Shown piece by piece: positions 1-11,450 of a stretch of DNA of 64,000 nucleotides. The position numbers were made by a program, and so were the translations under genes. The stretch is from Chamaelirium japonicum. Taxonomy: Eukaryota; Streptophyta; Magnoliopsida; Liliales; Melanthiaceae. The notes under the pieces are model-generated. The model was not told the origin of the DNA. It worked only from the letters and a program-made list of their open reading frames with translations, and did not search any database. Within the stretch, counting starts at the first letter, position 1; the number at the start of each line of letters is the position of its first letter. Location: positions 38,465,200 to 38,529,199 of the forward strand of contig OX393554.1 in the NCBI GenBank assembly GCA_947650365.1. The letters are read 5' to 3'.

Positions 1-3000
1 AATATCCCAAGGGCTCCGCAGTTCCTTCTTAATCTCTCTGCGCCTCTAGGAGTGCCAAAGAGCCCGAAGATTCCTAGGGTGAGAGGCCACACCCCTGAAC
101 TCCTCGAAATGCACCTAGATCCTCTTAACCATAGAGCATTCGAGCAACAGATGCGAAGCAGATTCCTCTGCTCTATTGCAGAAGGTGCAAGAAGAGTCGG
201 AAATAAGAGGATTATGCATTTTCAAAAGGTTCACCTTCGTCAAAATCTTGTTCTTCGAGGCTAAGAGAGAAAAAATCTTGACCTTCGACGGGGCTTTGGA
301 GTTCCAGATAGATTTTGAAGGCAAAAATCTCTCCACCGGTGGTAGCAATTTCTTGTAAAAAGATTTAACCGAAAAGACCCCAGACGGGTGCCACTTCCAC
401 CTAGTTCGATCCGCATGTTGCCTGACGATGACTGCTGAGAGGATATCCGGTAGATCATCTCGCTGGACACGCAGCGCTGGGGTGAGGTGGGAGGTAAACC
501 GAATACTCCATCGGCAGCTAGAGTTAGAGATCCTAATCATCGAGTGAACCGAAGCCTCCTGACGCTTAGAGATCGAGAAGAGGTCTGGAAAAAGAACCTT
601 CAGCTCGACGTCGCCGATCCAGGCGTCCTTCCAGAACTTCACTCTCTTGTCGTCTCCCAGGGAGATTGAACAGCCCTACTTGTAAAGGTCCTTAACCTTA
701 ATCACTCCTCTCTAGAAATGCGAAATCCGACCTGAAGCCCTACCGCGAGAGTTTATCGGGGAGAATCTTCTGAGATATTTTGCCAGAATTATCTGTTTCC
801 ACGATCCTCCATCTTCATTCTGGAGTCTCCACCACCATTTATCAAGCAAGGAGATATTAAAAGGCCTCAGATCGAGAACTACCAGGCAACCGTTTCCCTT
901 GGGTAGACATACTTGGTCCCATCTAATCAGATTGTAAGCTCCTCCAGATCCTCCGACCCCTCTCCATAGAAAGGATCTGTGGATCTGGTCAATCCTTTCT
1001 ATAACCCAAGAGGAAAATAGAAGTAGGCAAGATAGTAAACTGGAATAGAGGATAGAACCACATTGCCTAGCTAGGACCAGATGTCCGCCTAGAGAGAGGA
1101 ACTTACCTTGCCAACCTTCCAGTCTCTTATCAATCTTCTGGATGAGTTTCTCCCAGTCTTCCCGCCTCAAGGCCTTGTCGCTGATCGGAAGACCCAAATA
1201 TTTCATTGGCAGCGTCGCTTCTCTGCAACTGAGCATCTTGGCGTAGCTAGCTCCCAACTCTTTTGCTCCTCCTATATGGTATAAGTTGCTCTTTTGGAAG
1301 TTGATCCTGAGCCTCGAGGCGAGTTCCAAGCCGTAGAGCAAAATCTTCAAGGAGACCAACTGCAGAGGGGAAGATTCTGAGAAAAGAAGGGAGTCATCCG
1401 CGTAGTGCAGATTAGAGGTACTCCACCCCGACCCTCCGATACCTTTCACTATCCCCGCCGAATTTGCTCTCTGAATCATGGCGTCAAAAGTATCTACTAC
1501 CAGAATGAAGAGGTAGGGAGAAAGTGGGCATCCCTACTTGAGACCCCGATAGACCTTGAATTCTTTACCCTGAGAACCGTTGATAAGGCAGGCTATCTTG
1601 GACGACGATAGGATTTTTTCGATCCAGTCTAGCCACTTGGGAGAGAAGCCTTTCGCTCACATCAGCTGTAGCAGAAAGTCCCAATGGATTAGATCGAAGG
1701 CCCTCTCAAAGTCAATTTTCAGGAGTATTCCCTCTTCCCTCCGCTCCTTGAGGTGAAATATTGTCTCTTGGGCTGCCGCAACACTGTCCAGAATCATCCT
1801 CCCCTTGATGAACGCCGATTGAGATGGAGAGAGCAAATCACCGATATGACTAGCCAACCTGTTAGCTATCACCTTCGATAAGATCTTGTAGAGACAGTTA
1901 GCAAGGCTAATAGGTCTAAAATCCTGAAAAGTTCCGCACCTTCTTTCTTAAGAATTAAGACTATCCAAGAGTAGTTCAGATAATGGATGTGGGAAGTACC
2001 TCGAAAGAAATCTCCTAGCATCCGGCAAAGGTCTTCCTTGATGATAGACCAGAAACGCTGAAAAAATCCCATTGGGAATCCGCCAGGCCCTAGGGCTCCA
2101 TCTTCCTTGGAATCGAAGACTGCTCGTTTGAAATCATCCTCCATGAAAACCTCATCAAGCGGCGAATCTGATCCAATGCGGGGGAAGGGCAATTGGTCCC
2201 AGTCGATCTTCAACCCTGACGTCGGCCCAGGTTGAAAGGATTCCTTAAAAAAATCTGACGCTACAAGGAGGATGTCTTGGGTAGAAGAGAGAAAAACTCC
2301 CTTATAGATAATAGACGAGATGAAGTTTCTCCTCCTTCTACCGTTAGCTACCCGGTGAAAGTAAGAGGAGTTCGAGTCTCCCAGCTTAACCCACTGTTCT
2401 CTCGAGCGTTGTTTCCACATCATCTCTTCATTCCTGAGTACTTCCCCATAGTACATATTCATTCGATCCAGATCCTCCCTCTCTGAAGGCAATAGGGTGG
2501 AACTCTCATTGCGGATCTCCAGAGCATGGATGCTGGCTAATAGGGAGGTCTTTTGTCGAGTAATAATCCCAAAATGTTCTCTACTCCAAGAGATGAATTT
2601 CTTCTTAACAAAACGGAGTTTGTTAGCCATGTTTAGCGTAGCATCTGAAAGGACTCCAGCCTCATTCCACCAATTTGCGAGCGGCGCAGAGAAGCCTTCT
2701 TCCAATGTCCACATCATTTCGAACCGGAACGGGGGTCTGATGGAGGGCAGAGCACCCGTGGACAGAAGGAGAGGGGCATGATCGGACAGACACGAGGCCA
2801 AACCCAGCTGGTTGCAATCGGGATAAAAGTGTCTCAAAATCTAACGACACTAGGATACGATCAAGCCTTGCCAGAATGGGAATCTCCCTTCAATTGGACC
2901 AAGTGAAGCTCCTACCTGAAAGCGGGAGGTCTATCAGCTCCTCTCTTCTAATGAAGTCGGAAAAAGCCCTCATAACCTGCTGATCCCCTTCACTACTGAG

Positions 3001-3450
3001 GCACTCTTCAGCCGACCTGGAGATGTTGAAGTCTTCTGCTACTACCCAAGGCCCCTAGAAAGTTAATTTCAGGGAAGAAAGTTCACTCCAGACGTCATGT
3101 CCCATCCTATGATCAATTGGTCCGTGAACCGATGTGACCATCCACCTGTTACCATCGGATCTATTCCGTAACACTACTGAAAGGGATAAGACTCCGACAA
3201 TTACATTCTCCATGATGTAATGGTCGTCACTGTAACCCACCAGTATCCCTCTCGCCGAACCGGTCACATCTTTACTCTCCCACTTGTCTATCTTCCTTGT
3301 GCTGGTCGATTTGAAGAAGTGACTGGTAGGGTTCTCCCTCTTGGATTCCTGGATATAGACATCTACCTCGTGAATAGATACAAAGGTGCTCAACGCTCTC
3401 CTCTTCTCCGCTTTTCCCAAACCTGTAACATTCCAAGATAAGATCTTCAT
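1..3450 (-). pseudogene. LINE ORF2 pseudogene: endonuclease, reverse transcriptase, zf-RVT
   Basis: The start at 3450 reads MKILSWNVTGLGK, the usual first strand of the LINE AP-endonuclease fold. The endonuclease part reaches about 3055. The RT core follows in pieces: 2837-1869 (fingers and the start of the palm), 1872-1657 (the ILDSVAAAQETIFHLKERR and DFERAFD region) and 1479-712 (LHYADDS with the catalytic YADD, then the MKYLGLPIS motif). The zinc-binding zf-RVT region lies at 642-115 (CTFCNRAEESASHLLLEC). The reading frame changes at least four times, so it cannot encode a working enzyme. An intact relative of ORF2 lies at 47686-51318. Confidence 0.92.
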
Positions 3451-3563
3451 AAGAAAGAAAAAACACCCAATACCGACAAGCGATAACACAGATCATGAGG
3501 AAACATTCCTAGCTAGTTGAGCCTCTAGGGTTCTAACATTATCCAAAAAGAAACGGGCTCCAT

Positions 3564-5430
3564 CTAGCTCAGGAGGGTAAAAAAACTGCACTTCCTGGCG
3601 AGGTCCAAAATAGAATTGTCTTCCAAAAGAGAAAGGGGGAGAGCTACCGAAGGGTCAGAGATATCTAACTCTAAGAGACGGAGTTTTGATCGGATGAGGG
3701 CCTGCTCCAACACCGGGTCTACCGACGGGTTCTTCAGCAGCTGTCTGAAGCTCCTCCGCTGGGTAGTAGTATGCTCCTGAGTTGGAAGATGAGGCAAAAT
3801 TTTCTCTGGTCTTGCTTCTCCTGCAATTACCTCGCGTGGGCCCCTGCCATCCACCGGAGAGGAAGGATCATCAGCAGAAACCTCGCCAGCGATAGGTGTG
3901 ACTTCTTCAACTAAGCTGGGGGTGGACTCCACCCTCCTAGCCCCTTGGCACCCACTACTGATGCCCTCCTCAATATCCACAAAAGGGTTACAAGCTGGAG
4001 CACCCTTGGCAGCAGCACCACGATCAAAACCGCTCAATTCAAAATTCGAATTGAGGTCCCCTGCGAGAAGATCTCGCCGCAAAAGAAAAGGAGCAGAGGA
4101 TTCCCGAGGAAATTGTTGCATAGACGGCGTACATCCCGAAGAAGTGCCGCCGAATTCGGGTTGACCCGTAGGTAGACCCGATCCGCCCGGATCTGAGAAC
4201 TGACCGCCCCCGCCGGAGAGGCTGGCTGGAGTTCCGAAGACCTCCATCTGACGGGCAGACGCCGACGGAGGCCGCAAGGAAGGCTGATGGATCCTGAACC
4301 CTGACGGCGAAGGGGGGATCACCGGAGGTCCGAAACCTGGCGGGATAACTGGGAAGGAGCAGTATGGAATGCTAGACTCTATCTGGATCGAGAGTCCAAG
4401 AGGGGGGGGGGGGATCAGAGCAGTCTCCCAGCATCTGGTATTGCAAACGAACCTCGAAGATACCCACCCCATGGGGCAGCCTCACCAAAGGGGGGATCAA
4501 GCTTGGGTCATAGCACAGAACGTTCACTTGGCAGAACCTACGATGACTGATATGGGGGAAAACGTTAAAGTATTCCCGGACTACTTCATAAGGGCTTAGG
4601 AGCTCGCCGATGACCTCTTCAACCCAGAGGTCGAATGGAAGGCCAAAGATGGAGACCCTCACCGCTGACCTCCGCCGACGGGCCACCGCCCCCCTGAGTG
4701 CATCCCAGTGCGAGAAGGTCACTGAGACACCCCCCCCCCCCCCCCCCTAAGTCTAGGAGACCCCTGAGCACCTCAATCTCTAGGAGATGGGTCGAGGGGA
4801 ATTCAACCAAGAATTCCCACGTCTAGATCTCTTGCACCGGCCAAGTCCAAGACCCATGCCATGCCGATCGGAGGAAACCCGAGAGTTCCTGCCCAGAGAC
4901 TACTCTCCTAGTAACTCTGCAAAGGTCAGAACGGGCTAGGGTTTCACTCAGAGCCCCACCCTGCTCTCTCGGACGGAGGGAGATGGAAGGGATATTCGGC
5001 GTCCGCGAGGAAGAGATCTTTGAGAACTCTAATCGAGCGGAGTTCGACGAATGGGACATAGGGCACCGGTGGGACGTAGCCCTAATTTCTTGCAGCGAAA
5101 ACAAACTAGGGCATTTCGGCATGAAGCGATGGTGTGATCCCTCTCACTGCAACGAAAGCAGCGGTGCAGGAAACGCCGGGGGGGTCTCGCCGGGCCGGAG
5201 GGAAGAGGAGGCTTTCTAGCTGCCTCTGTGTAGGAAAGGGGCGGAGCAGCAACCGGTAAGGGGCGAATGGGATTAGGGTTATTGGGGATCTCACCCCCGA
5301 GACGCCTATCTCGGGAACGATGAGAGCCATCAATACCCTCACCACCGATCCGTCTCTCACCAGTCCTGTCCAAGCATCGCGTCCCTCTCCCACTTCCTCT
5401 CCCTCTTCCTCGCCATTTCCCTCTCGCCAT
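3564..5430 (-). pseudogene. LINE ORF1 pseudogene (zinc-knuckle RNA-binding protein)
   Basis: The ATG at 5430 opens an Arg/Gly-rich basic N-terminus (MARGKWRGRGRGSGRG), followed by a TEAARKPP segment and a zinc knuckle CFRCSERDHTIASC. The second knuckle of the family is damaged: the plus-strand LINE has CFACGKVGHTSHRC, while here the matching stretch lacks the histidine. Downstream pieces in other frames (5122-4823, 4722-4372, 4472-3564) carry the conserved FGLPFDLW, FNVFPHISHRRFCQ and IRSKLRLLELDISDPSVALP blocks. A homopolymer C run near 4732-4747 is one point of frame loss. This copy shows the N-terminus that the plus-strand LINE lacks. Confidence 0.88.
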
Positions 5431-6788
5431 CCTCCACAAGGAGCTGTTACCAAGGGACCAACCAATGCAATTCAATTGCATCCCACTAATAATAATAAGT
5501 TCAAAGTTAAGAGTTAAATAATCCAACCTGAACAACTAGTGTTTTTTTTTTTTTAAATAAGCCAATATAACTAAATGAAAGATTAAATAGTTCAAAATAA
5601 AGCATCATACGAGTCCACGACTCTGTGACATGAGCCAATATTTGAAAACTAACATCTTGCCATATCCCATATGCCCATAATCAGTTCCTGCAACCAATAA
5701 AAACATTTAAATTGCTATAAACTTTCTAATAAATATCTTTAACGTTACAAAAGAATGAATGGATATTTGGTAATGAGCTAATGTACCTATGAACACCAAA
5801 AACATTGTCAAGAAAAACACCAACGGAATACTAAATTTGATCTGCATTATTGGATGAGTTGATGCCTAAGAGAAAAAAATCATTTAGAATACATAATTGT
5901 AAGTAAACAAGGATCAATTTGTAGATTATTGATTAATAAAAACTCAAAACACATTTACGTACAAAAACGATATCAAGCTCTTCATCAAACACGGTCTCCA
6001 CTAGCTCGCCGCGAACCCAATCTTTAGACAAGCATGCTCACACAACAACGAAAGCAAATGATGCATAATTACATCGTAGTCCTATCACTTAAGCCCTTTC
6101 ACTTCAAGGTTTTGAAGGTTAGCATTATTGCTAAAATTAGAAGAAAACTTTATAGGGACCTTCAAGTCCTTCAACGTACGAAAAAACACCTATAGGGGAT
6201 TGAGAGTCTTTGCTCAAATAGAATACTGCCTTCGATCTTGTAACTATTTTGTTGGACTATGTATCTTCAACAACCGCAGCTTCTCTTTGATCTCTATGAT
6301 TTTCATATTCTTAAGTGTGTTTCTTTTATCTTTTGTTTTGTCTTTGATATCCAGGATAGTCGATATATCCCCTGTCATTATTTTTAACATCCATGTCATC
6401 CAAGTTATGTCGGACTGCATGTTCCGTCCAGTATGTTAGATCGAACATGATGGATCTTTAAAAAAAACAATCATCGGGAAGGTCGACAAACTACAACCAT
6501 TTTATTAAAAGTTTTCTTAGTGAACTGAATTAGTGATTGGTAGGAAGGAATTTCGATGGCCCCTATAGAGGATATTCTTGCTGCATGTTCTAGAGATGTT
6601 TGGAGTCGGTTCCTTGGCACAAACTGAATAAGCTTTGCAACCATGTGTTGCACAACCCGATAAGTCCCACATGCATGGAATCACATGAATCGCCAAAGCA
6701 ACATAGCTTTTACATTATTGAGAACTCCCTTTCCATGCATATCAAAGGGGGAGGATTATAAGGCACTATGCTGTTTGAAGATCGTGGT
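5431..6788. other. AT-rich interval, no gene recognised
   Basis: AT-rich DNA between the LINE and the first hAT-like element. A 103-codon plus-strand frame at 6128-6439 has no motif, no splice context and no relative here, so it is not called. I see no other repeat or RNA gene. Confidence 0.6.
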
Positions 6789-7676
6789 TAGGATGCAACT
6801 TGGGTCAGGTAGGTTCAATTCGGTAGGTTCGGGTTTGGGTCAAACCATAACCGAACCAATTAACCTAGTTCGGTTCTACCAAATCCAAACCCGACCCGAC
6901 TTGTTCACCGACCCAACCCGCACTAAGGTCGGCTCGATTCGGGTCAGGTCTCGGGTTGACAAGTCTAGGCAGTATCCACTGTGCAATATGCACTAATAGT
7001 GAATATGTAGGTATACATTGAATATTAAATAGGGGTCCGGGATGCTGAACTCGAGTTCACCATTCAAATGGAGAAGCTGTCACGTGCGGCTGGAAGTATT
7101 TATATATACACATATAATGAGGATATATATAAATATATATATAAAGGTGCAATGATTGACTTTCTTAGGACACGTGGTTTCTTCTCCATTCGAGTTCATC
7201 ATTTGAATGATGAACTCGATTTCACCAAACCCTTTCCCTTTTATATATGCAGTATGTATTGAATAGTGAATATGTAATGTGATTCTTTGTGTTGCCTACT
7301 ACTAGATAGTAGATTTATATTTCAAAAACAAACAAGCAACAACTTCAAAGTATCTGATGATGTACCATACAGAAGTAATATAACATTGGTTCAGTGAATA
7401 AAAACATTAATCAGGTCAACTAAAGGTGATGTATAATGGGATATTCTAGTAAGAAAGTTGGTAAGTATGAATACTATAAAATTCATTATATATGGGTCTG
7501 ATTCTCGGGTTGGTTCTGGTCTACCTGAGCTCTAACCCAGAACCAACCCAGATTTAATCGGGTCTAGAAGAATGGAACTGACTCAACTTAGATTTACAAA
7601 ATATCCGAATCAGCTCGACCCATTTAGGTCTGGTTGGCTCGCTATTTGGGTTTATCCAATCCAAGTTGCACCCTTA
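6789..7676. mobile_element. hAT-like non-autonomous element, degraded
   Basis: The ends are inverted: TAGGATGCAACTTGGG at the left and, read from the right, TAAGGGTGCAACTTGGA. The flanking 8-mers ATCGTGGT (6781-6788) and AACGTTGT (7677-7684) match at 6 of 8 positions, which fits an aged 8-bp hAT duplication. Both arms hold degenerate GGGTCGGGTT-type repeats, and the centre (about 7020-7265) contains a foldback segment. No transposase is present. Confidence 0.55.
7192..7217. repeat. Perfect 12-bp hairpin inside a foldback segment
   Basis: GAGTTCATCATT is followed after 2 bases by its exact reverse complement. The sequence GTTCACCATTCAAATGGAGAAG at about 7053-7074 is partly complementary to CTTCTCCATT at about 7181-7190, so the hairpin is the tip of a larger foldback of about 180 bp inside the hAT-like element. 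Confidence 0.7.
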
Positions 7677-8846
7677 AACGTTGTCGGCCTTACCCACTCC
7701 TAAGCCCATTAACCCTCAATTTGGATCCAATGAACCAGCCCAGGTCCAATACCGTTTCAACATTGTTCATATCGACCGATACATGTCGGTATCGATCGAT
7801 TCTAACCGATACATACGATCCTGTTTCTGTTTCAGAGGGGGGGTATCGGTTTGGTTTTGGCCAAGAACGAGCCGTACCACTCAGTATCGGCCAAATTTTA
7901 AAACCATGGTTCCTGCGGATCAGCATAATACATTATAAAGGAATAATGATTACACTTTCCCTTCGAGCAATAGCAGAGAAATGTTCCCTTATCCTGTATT
8001 TGCATGGAAACCAACATCCCCATTACCAAACAAGGAAACAATTCCCATAATAATCAGGATTACATTTACCAAACAAAAAACATGACTGTTGTTTCCATGG
8101 AAACATGGATCCATTGACATAGCTGTCCTCATAATTTCCATATCCTCGTTTCCAAATGAGGGGTAAGAGGTTTATCTGAAATTTTTTGGGGTTTCGATGA
8201 AATAGGGATAAGAGGTTATTAGTCTAAGACTCCTTTAACCAATCCAACATTAAGATAAATCTATTGAACCTTTTCATTTGAGATCCAGCCCCTCTGACCA
8301 ACCAAATATTAGGATAAACCCTTCATATTTTTTTTAATCTCCAGACCACCCTCACATCCTCTCTACGACAGGTGGCATGAGCGGCGGCGGGCGCGAGCGG
8401 CGGATGTGGCAGCGGCGACAGGGGGGGAGTTTAGGTTTGGGATTTCTAGGTTTAGGGTTCATCCCATGGCCTATAGATTAAGTTGGGGGGTTTGGTTAGG
8501 TCCAGTGCCAGCGGTGGCAATGGTGGGGGGTTCGGTTAGGTAGCAGGGGGGTGGTTAGATCCGACGGCGGCGGTGAGTTCGGTTAGGAGGAGCTTCGGTG
8601 AAGAGATGATGACAGCTAACATAAATTTGAAGTAAGATGAGGGGTATTTTCGTCCATAAAAGTTTGAGCTTAAATGAAAATGTTGTTGGGACTGCAGCTC
8701 GAAACCATCTCCTAAGATGGGTTTCTTGCACAATGAAAATGGAAATGTTATTTACCTTTTGCAAGAAGACTACAGCTAGTCAACTCTATTTGCCAAATAA
8801 GTCCTAGAGGGGACTATATTTCAAAAGCAATTAGTGTCGGTTTGGG
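7677..8846. other. Interval with no gene recognised
   Basis: Holds low-complexity DNA: repeated (C/T)CGATCGATACA-like strings near 7770-7810, repeated CATTTACCAAACAA strings near 8030-8075 that look like worn MITE sequence, and a GGCGGCGGGCG-rich patch near 8380-8560. Nothing here supports a gene. Confidence 0.5.
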
Positions 8847-9287
8847 TAGGGGTGGGCAATCCTTGACCCGACCCGCCAACCCGATCTGAATCCGATAGTG
8901 GATATGGGTTTGGCCTAAATGGGTTCGGTTCATAAACAGGTTGACCCGACTACTTGTTTATTTAATGGTCGGGTTTGGGTTTGTGCTTATAACTCAACCT
9001 GACCCTTTTACCAAATGGGTCGTGTCCACCCAACCCGGCCCAATCCGACCTGAATTGACCCAACCCGACCGGTTTACATGGGTTACGTTGGCCAATCCGA
9101 GCCAACCTTACCTGATTCGACCTGACTCATTTATTAAAAGGTTTAAACAGGTCGGGTCGGATCAACACGTTATTAGATGGGTTGGGTTTGGGTTTAAATT
9201 TTTGACCCATTTATTAAAAGGGTCAGGTTCTGGTTGAATGTTTTTCCCTATGGTCAACCCGACCCGACCCAACCCATTGCCACCCTA
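8847..9287. mobile_element. hAT-like MITE with GACCCG-repeat interior
   Basis: Starts TAGGGGTGGGCAAT and ends ATTGCCACCCTA, an inverted pair of about 12 bp. The flanks GGTTTGGG (8839-8846) and CATTTGGG (9289-9296) share TTTGGG, 6 of 8 positions. The inside is made of worn CAACCCGACCC and GGGTCGGGTT repeats. No coding capacity. Confidence 0.6.
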
Positions 9288-9380
9288 CCATTTGGGTGAA
9301 TTACTGGTCAGGTATTTGCGACTCTACTTTCCTCAAGAGCAATGCTATTCAGCCCGAACTTTTCCCTATTCAGCCCAGCC

Positions 9381-9884
9381 TAGGGCTGTTAATGGGCTTG
9401 GGCCAGCCCGAAGCCCACTGGGCCGGGCTCAATTTGGGCCTAGTTTGGACAGAATAAGCTTGGGCTTTGGGCCGGGCTGGGTGTGAACATTGTGACCTGA
9501 TTGTGTTATGGGCCGGATAAGGACAACCACTAACCCGGCCGAAGCCCGAAATATTTTATTTTTATCTTTTATATACAATGAATACATAATTTAAAAATAC
9601 ACATGTTACAAATATCAATGCCTCGGATATTAGGATCATTATTTCGCATATATCCTTTCAATGTATATCGTAATCAATGCTATTTTCTACTTTTCTTGTG
9701 TGATAAAGAGAGCGAAAAAAGATTTATACATATACCGCTTTAGAAATATGGGCTTAATTTGGGCCGGGTTTGGGCTTGGGCTTCGTGAGAAAGTTTCAAG
9801 CCGGGTATGGATACACACTCATAAGTTTGGGCCGGACCTGGACATGGGGTGACCCGGCCCGAACCCTGCTCATTAACAACCCTA
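9381..9884. mobile_element. hAT-like element nested in the left arm of the MITE
   Basis: Begins TAGGGCTGTTAATGGG and ends CTCATTAACAACCCTA, an inverted pair of about 14 bp with one mismatch. The flanks GCCCAGCC (9373-9380) and GCTCAACC (9885-9892) match at 6 of 8, and both differences are transitions. The arms are rich in GGGCCGGGCTTGGGC-type repeats; the centre is AT-rich. No transposase. Confidence 0.72.
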
Positions 9885-9921
9885 GCTCAACCCGATTGAC
9901 GTGGCAGTGTGCAACTAGTGG

Positions 9922-10902
9922 CAGTGGCGGACCCAGGATTTTTCTTCAGGAGGGGCATAATTATTAAAAAGTAACTACAGTCGCTGCCTCACAGTCAAAT
10001 GCATCGGCAGGCGGCGTGACAACGTCTCTACCCTTCCTTCAATCGCGCAACCAAAGGCCTATTAGGATTTTGCTTCTAGTAAAGAAGAATTTCGACCCTC
10101 AAGAGTCCTTCGAAAATTTGGAACTATAATTGACCGACTCGATCAGGATGCACGAGTTGTAAATAATAGACCATATTCTATTTTCTTTTTTTTGCCAGGG
10201 GGGAGGGGGGGCGGGGGGGAGGATTTCATACATACTCCCAAAAACCTATAAATAGGTCCTGATGCCCACTCGATTCTTATTCACTAAAGGCCATGGGATG
10301 AACTCTACGACGATGCCACGTGTGCGGGAGGTGACAAAAGGCGGTGGGTGTTGGCTGGATAGTGGTGGGCGTCGATGGCCGGCAAACGGCGAGCCGGCCA
10401 TGGGTCACCAATACAGGTGGCGATGGCTGGTGGTGGCTGGCAGCGACGGGTGGCCCATGTGGCGGTGGGGGTGGGGGTCAGTGGCATGACAGTGGATATT
10501 GGCTGGCGGGGGATGGTGGCCAGTGAGACGGTGGTGGCCACCTCCATGTGAAGTTGGCAACCAAAAGTTTGCTAGAATTATTTTTTTGATAAATTACACT
10601 TTGCTCCCCCCTGAAGTTTAGCTCAAAAACATTTAACCCCCCTATAGTTAAAAAATAACATTTTGCCCCCCTTCAATTCAGCTTCGATCAAATAATTACC
10701 AAATTAGGAAATCAAGTAGTTGACAAAAGGGGTATTGTGCTAACATTTCAAACTTTAGGGAGTGATTTGAAAAAAAATAAACTATAGGGGGGTAAAGTGT
10801 TTTTGAGCTAAACTTCAAGGAGGTAAGTGTAACATACCTTTTTTTTTTTCCAAATTGAGGGGGGGCTTGAGCCCCCCCTAGGCCCAATGTAGGTCCGCCC
10901 TG
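9922..10902. mobile_element. hAT-like element, copy 1 of a two-copy family
   Basis: Starts CAGTGGCGGACCCAGG and ends TAGGTCCGCCCTG, inverted over about 12 bp. A perfect 8-bp duplication ACTAGTGG lies at 9914-9921 and 10903-10910. A second copy of the same element sits at 54331-55321 in opposite orientation. The interior has a GC-rich block (about 10270-10550) and an internal inverted repeat. Reading frames in the GC-rich block are low-complexity Pro/His/Thr or Gly/Trp strings that differ between the copies, so I do not call a gene. Confidence 0.88.
10591..10838. repeat. Inverted repeat inside the hAT-like element
   Basis: The stretch at about 10591-10652 (AAATTACACTTTGCTCCCC, then TGAAGTTTAGCTCAAAAACA) pairs with about 10780-10838 in reverse complement (TGTTTTTGAGCTAAACTTCA). 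It is an old foldback MITE captured by the hAT element, because the hAT copy at 54.3 kb has the same structure. Confidence 0.75.
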
Positions 10903-11027
10903 ACTAGTGGTGTAAAAGTCTTAAATGTTGCTAGTGGGTGTCAGCCACCAGTTGCATGCTGCCATGTCAATCGGGCCGGCGAAATCGAGAAAACCTTTGG
11001 GCTGAATAGCATTTTTCTTTCCTCAAG

Positions 11028-11098
11028 GAAGAAACCTAGCTATTTTCAGCCACTAGTGGTTAAAAACTGAACCAAATTAAGTTGCCGGATGGCAAAGT
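11028..11098. other. Short spacer between the MITE and a LINE insertion
   Basis: Nothing recognisable apart from the 11-bp and 14-bp duplications that bound it. Confidence 0.5.
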
Positions 11099-11112
11099 AA
11101 TTATCTACCTTT

Positions 11113-11304
11113 GATATTTGTAGTTGGCGAGATCGTTGATCCACCTTTGAGCTTCCTGCGCTTTGGCGGGCGCCATAAATTTTCTGTTGAATCTTTGTAA
11201 TAGTAACTCTTGAGCTGGTTTCTTCTCCTCTTTTTTTTTTAATAAACAGGTAGGGGTCCAGGCCGAGCCCCCCCTCATTCACTGAGAGGGATTTCTCAAA
11301 AAAA
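11113..11304 (+). mobile_element. Severely 5'-truncated LINE with 14-bp target duplication
   Basis: A 192-bp insert ends in GGATTTCTC followed by an A run. It is bounded by AATTATCTACCTTT at 11099-11112 and again at 11305-11318. It holds only the 3' end of a LINE: a T-rich stretch, AATAAACAGGTAGG, then a short GC-rich terminus. The same terminus occurs in reverse orientation at 20118-20200. Confidence 0.82.
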
Positions 11305-11450
11305 AATTATCTACCTTTCGCAAGGAGACTAGAGCTTGTCTATGTCTATTCTCAACAGCTACTTATATTTCTGGTATGTAATTTTTTCCATTCGAGCCAT
11401 CATTCAATTAGTGATTGAAAGAATCATGTGAAAATTCCTATATGTAGGAA

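Larger units (their letters stand above)
1..5500 (-). mobile_element. Decayed L1-type LINE, minus strand, cut by the window edge
   Basis: Both LINE open reading frames are recognisable in order on the minus strand: ORF1 (5430 down to about 3564), then ORF2 (3450 down to position 1). Each is broken by several frameshifts. The protein matches the plus-strand LINE at 45.97-51.38 kb over its whole length, so both belong to one family or to close relatives. The 3' end lies left of the window, so no poly(A) tail or target duplication can be seen. The 5' end is somewhere between 5430 and about 5550, where GC-rich coding-like sequence gives way to AT-rich DNA. It is older than the plus-strand copy, judging by its frameshifts and a lost zinc-knuckle histidine. 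Confidence 0.93.
9338..11016. mobile_element. Mutator-like MITE carrying two hAT insertions
   Basis: The outer ends are inverted: AGCAATGCTATTCAGCCC at the left, AAAAATGCTATTCAGCCC read from the right. A perfect 11-bp direct repeat CTTTCCTCAAG flanks it (9327-9337 and 11017-11027), the length typical of Mutator-superfamily duplications. If the two hAT elements and their duplications are ignored, the arms pair over about 72 bp and share CCGATTGACRTGGCAG. The element proper is then under 200 bp. The terminal repeat length and duplication size favour a MULE over hAT. Confidence 0.75.

Noticed and set aside
6128..6439. A 103-codon hydrophobic plus-strand frame.
   Set aside because: AT-rich random frame; no promoter, motif or relative.
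10262..10547. Gly/Trp-rich or Pro/Thr-rich small proteins in the hAT core, also near 54.71-55.00 kb.
   Set aside because: The two copies do not keep one frame and there is no start context or domain; treated as GC-rich element core.
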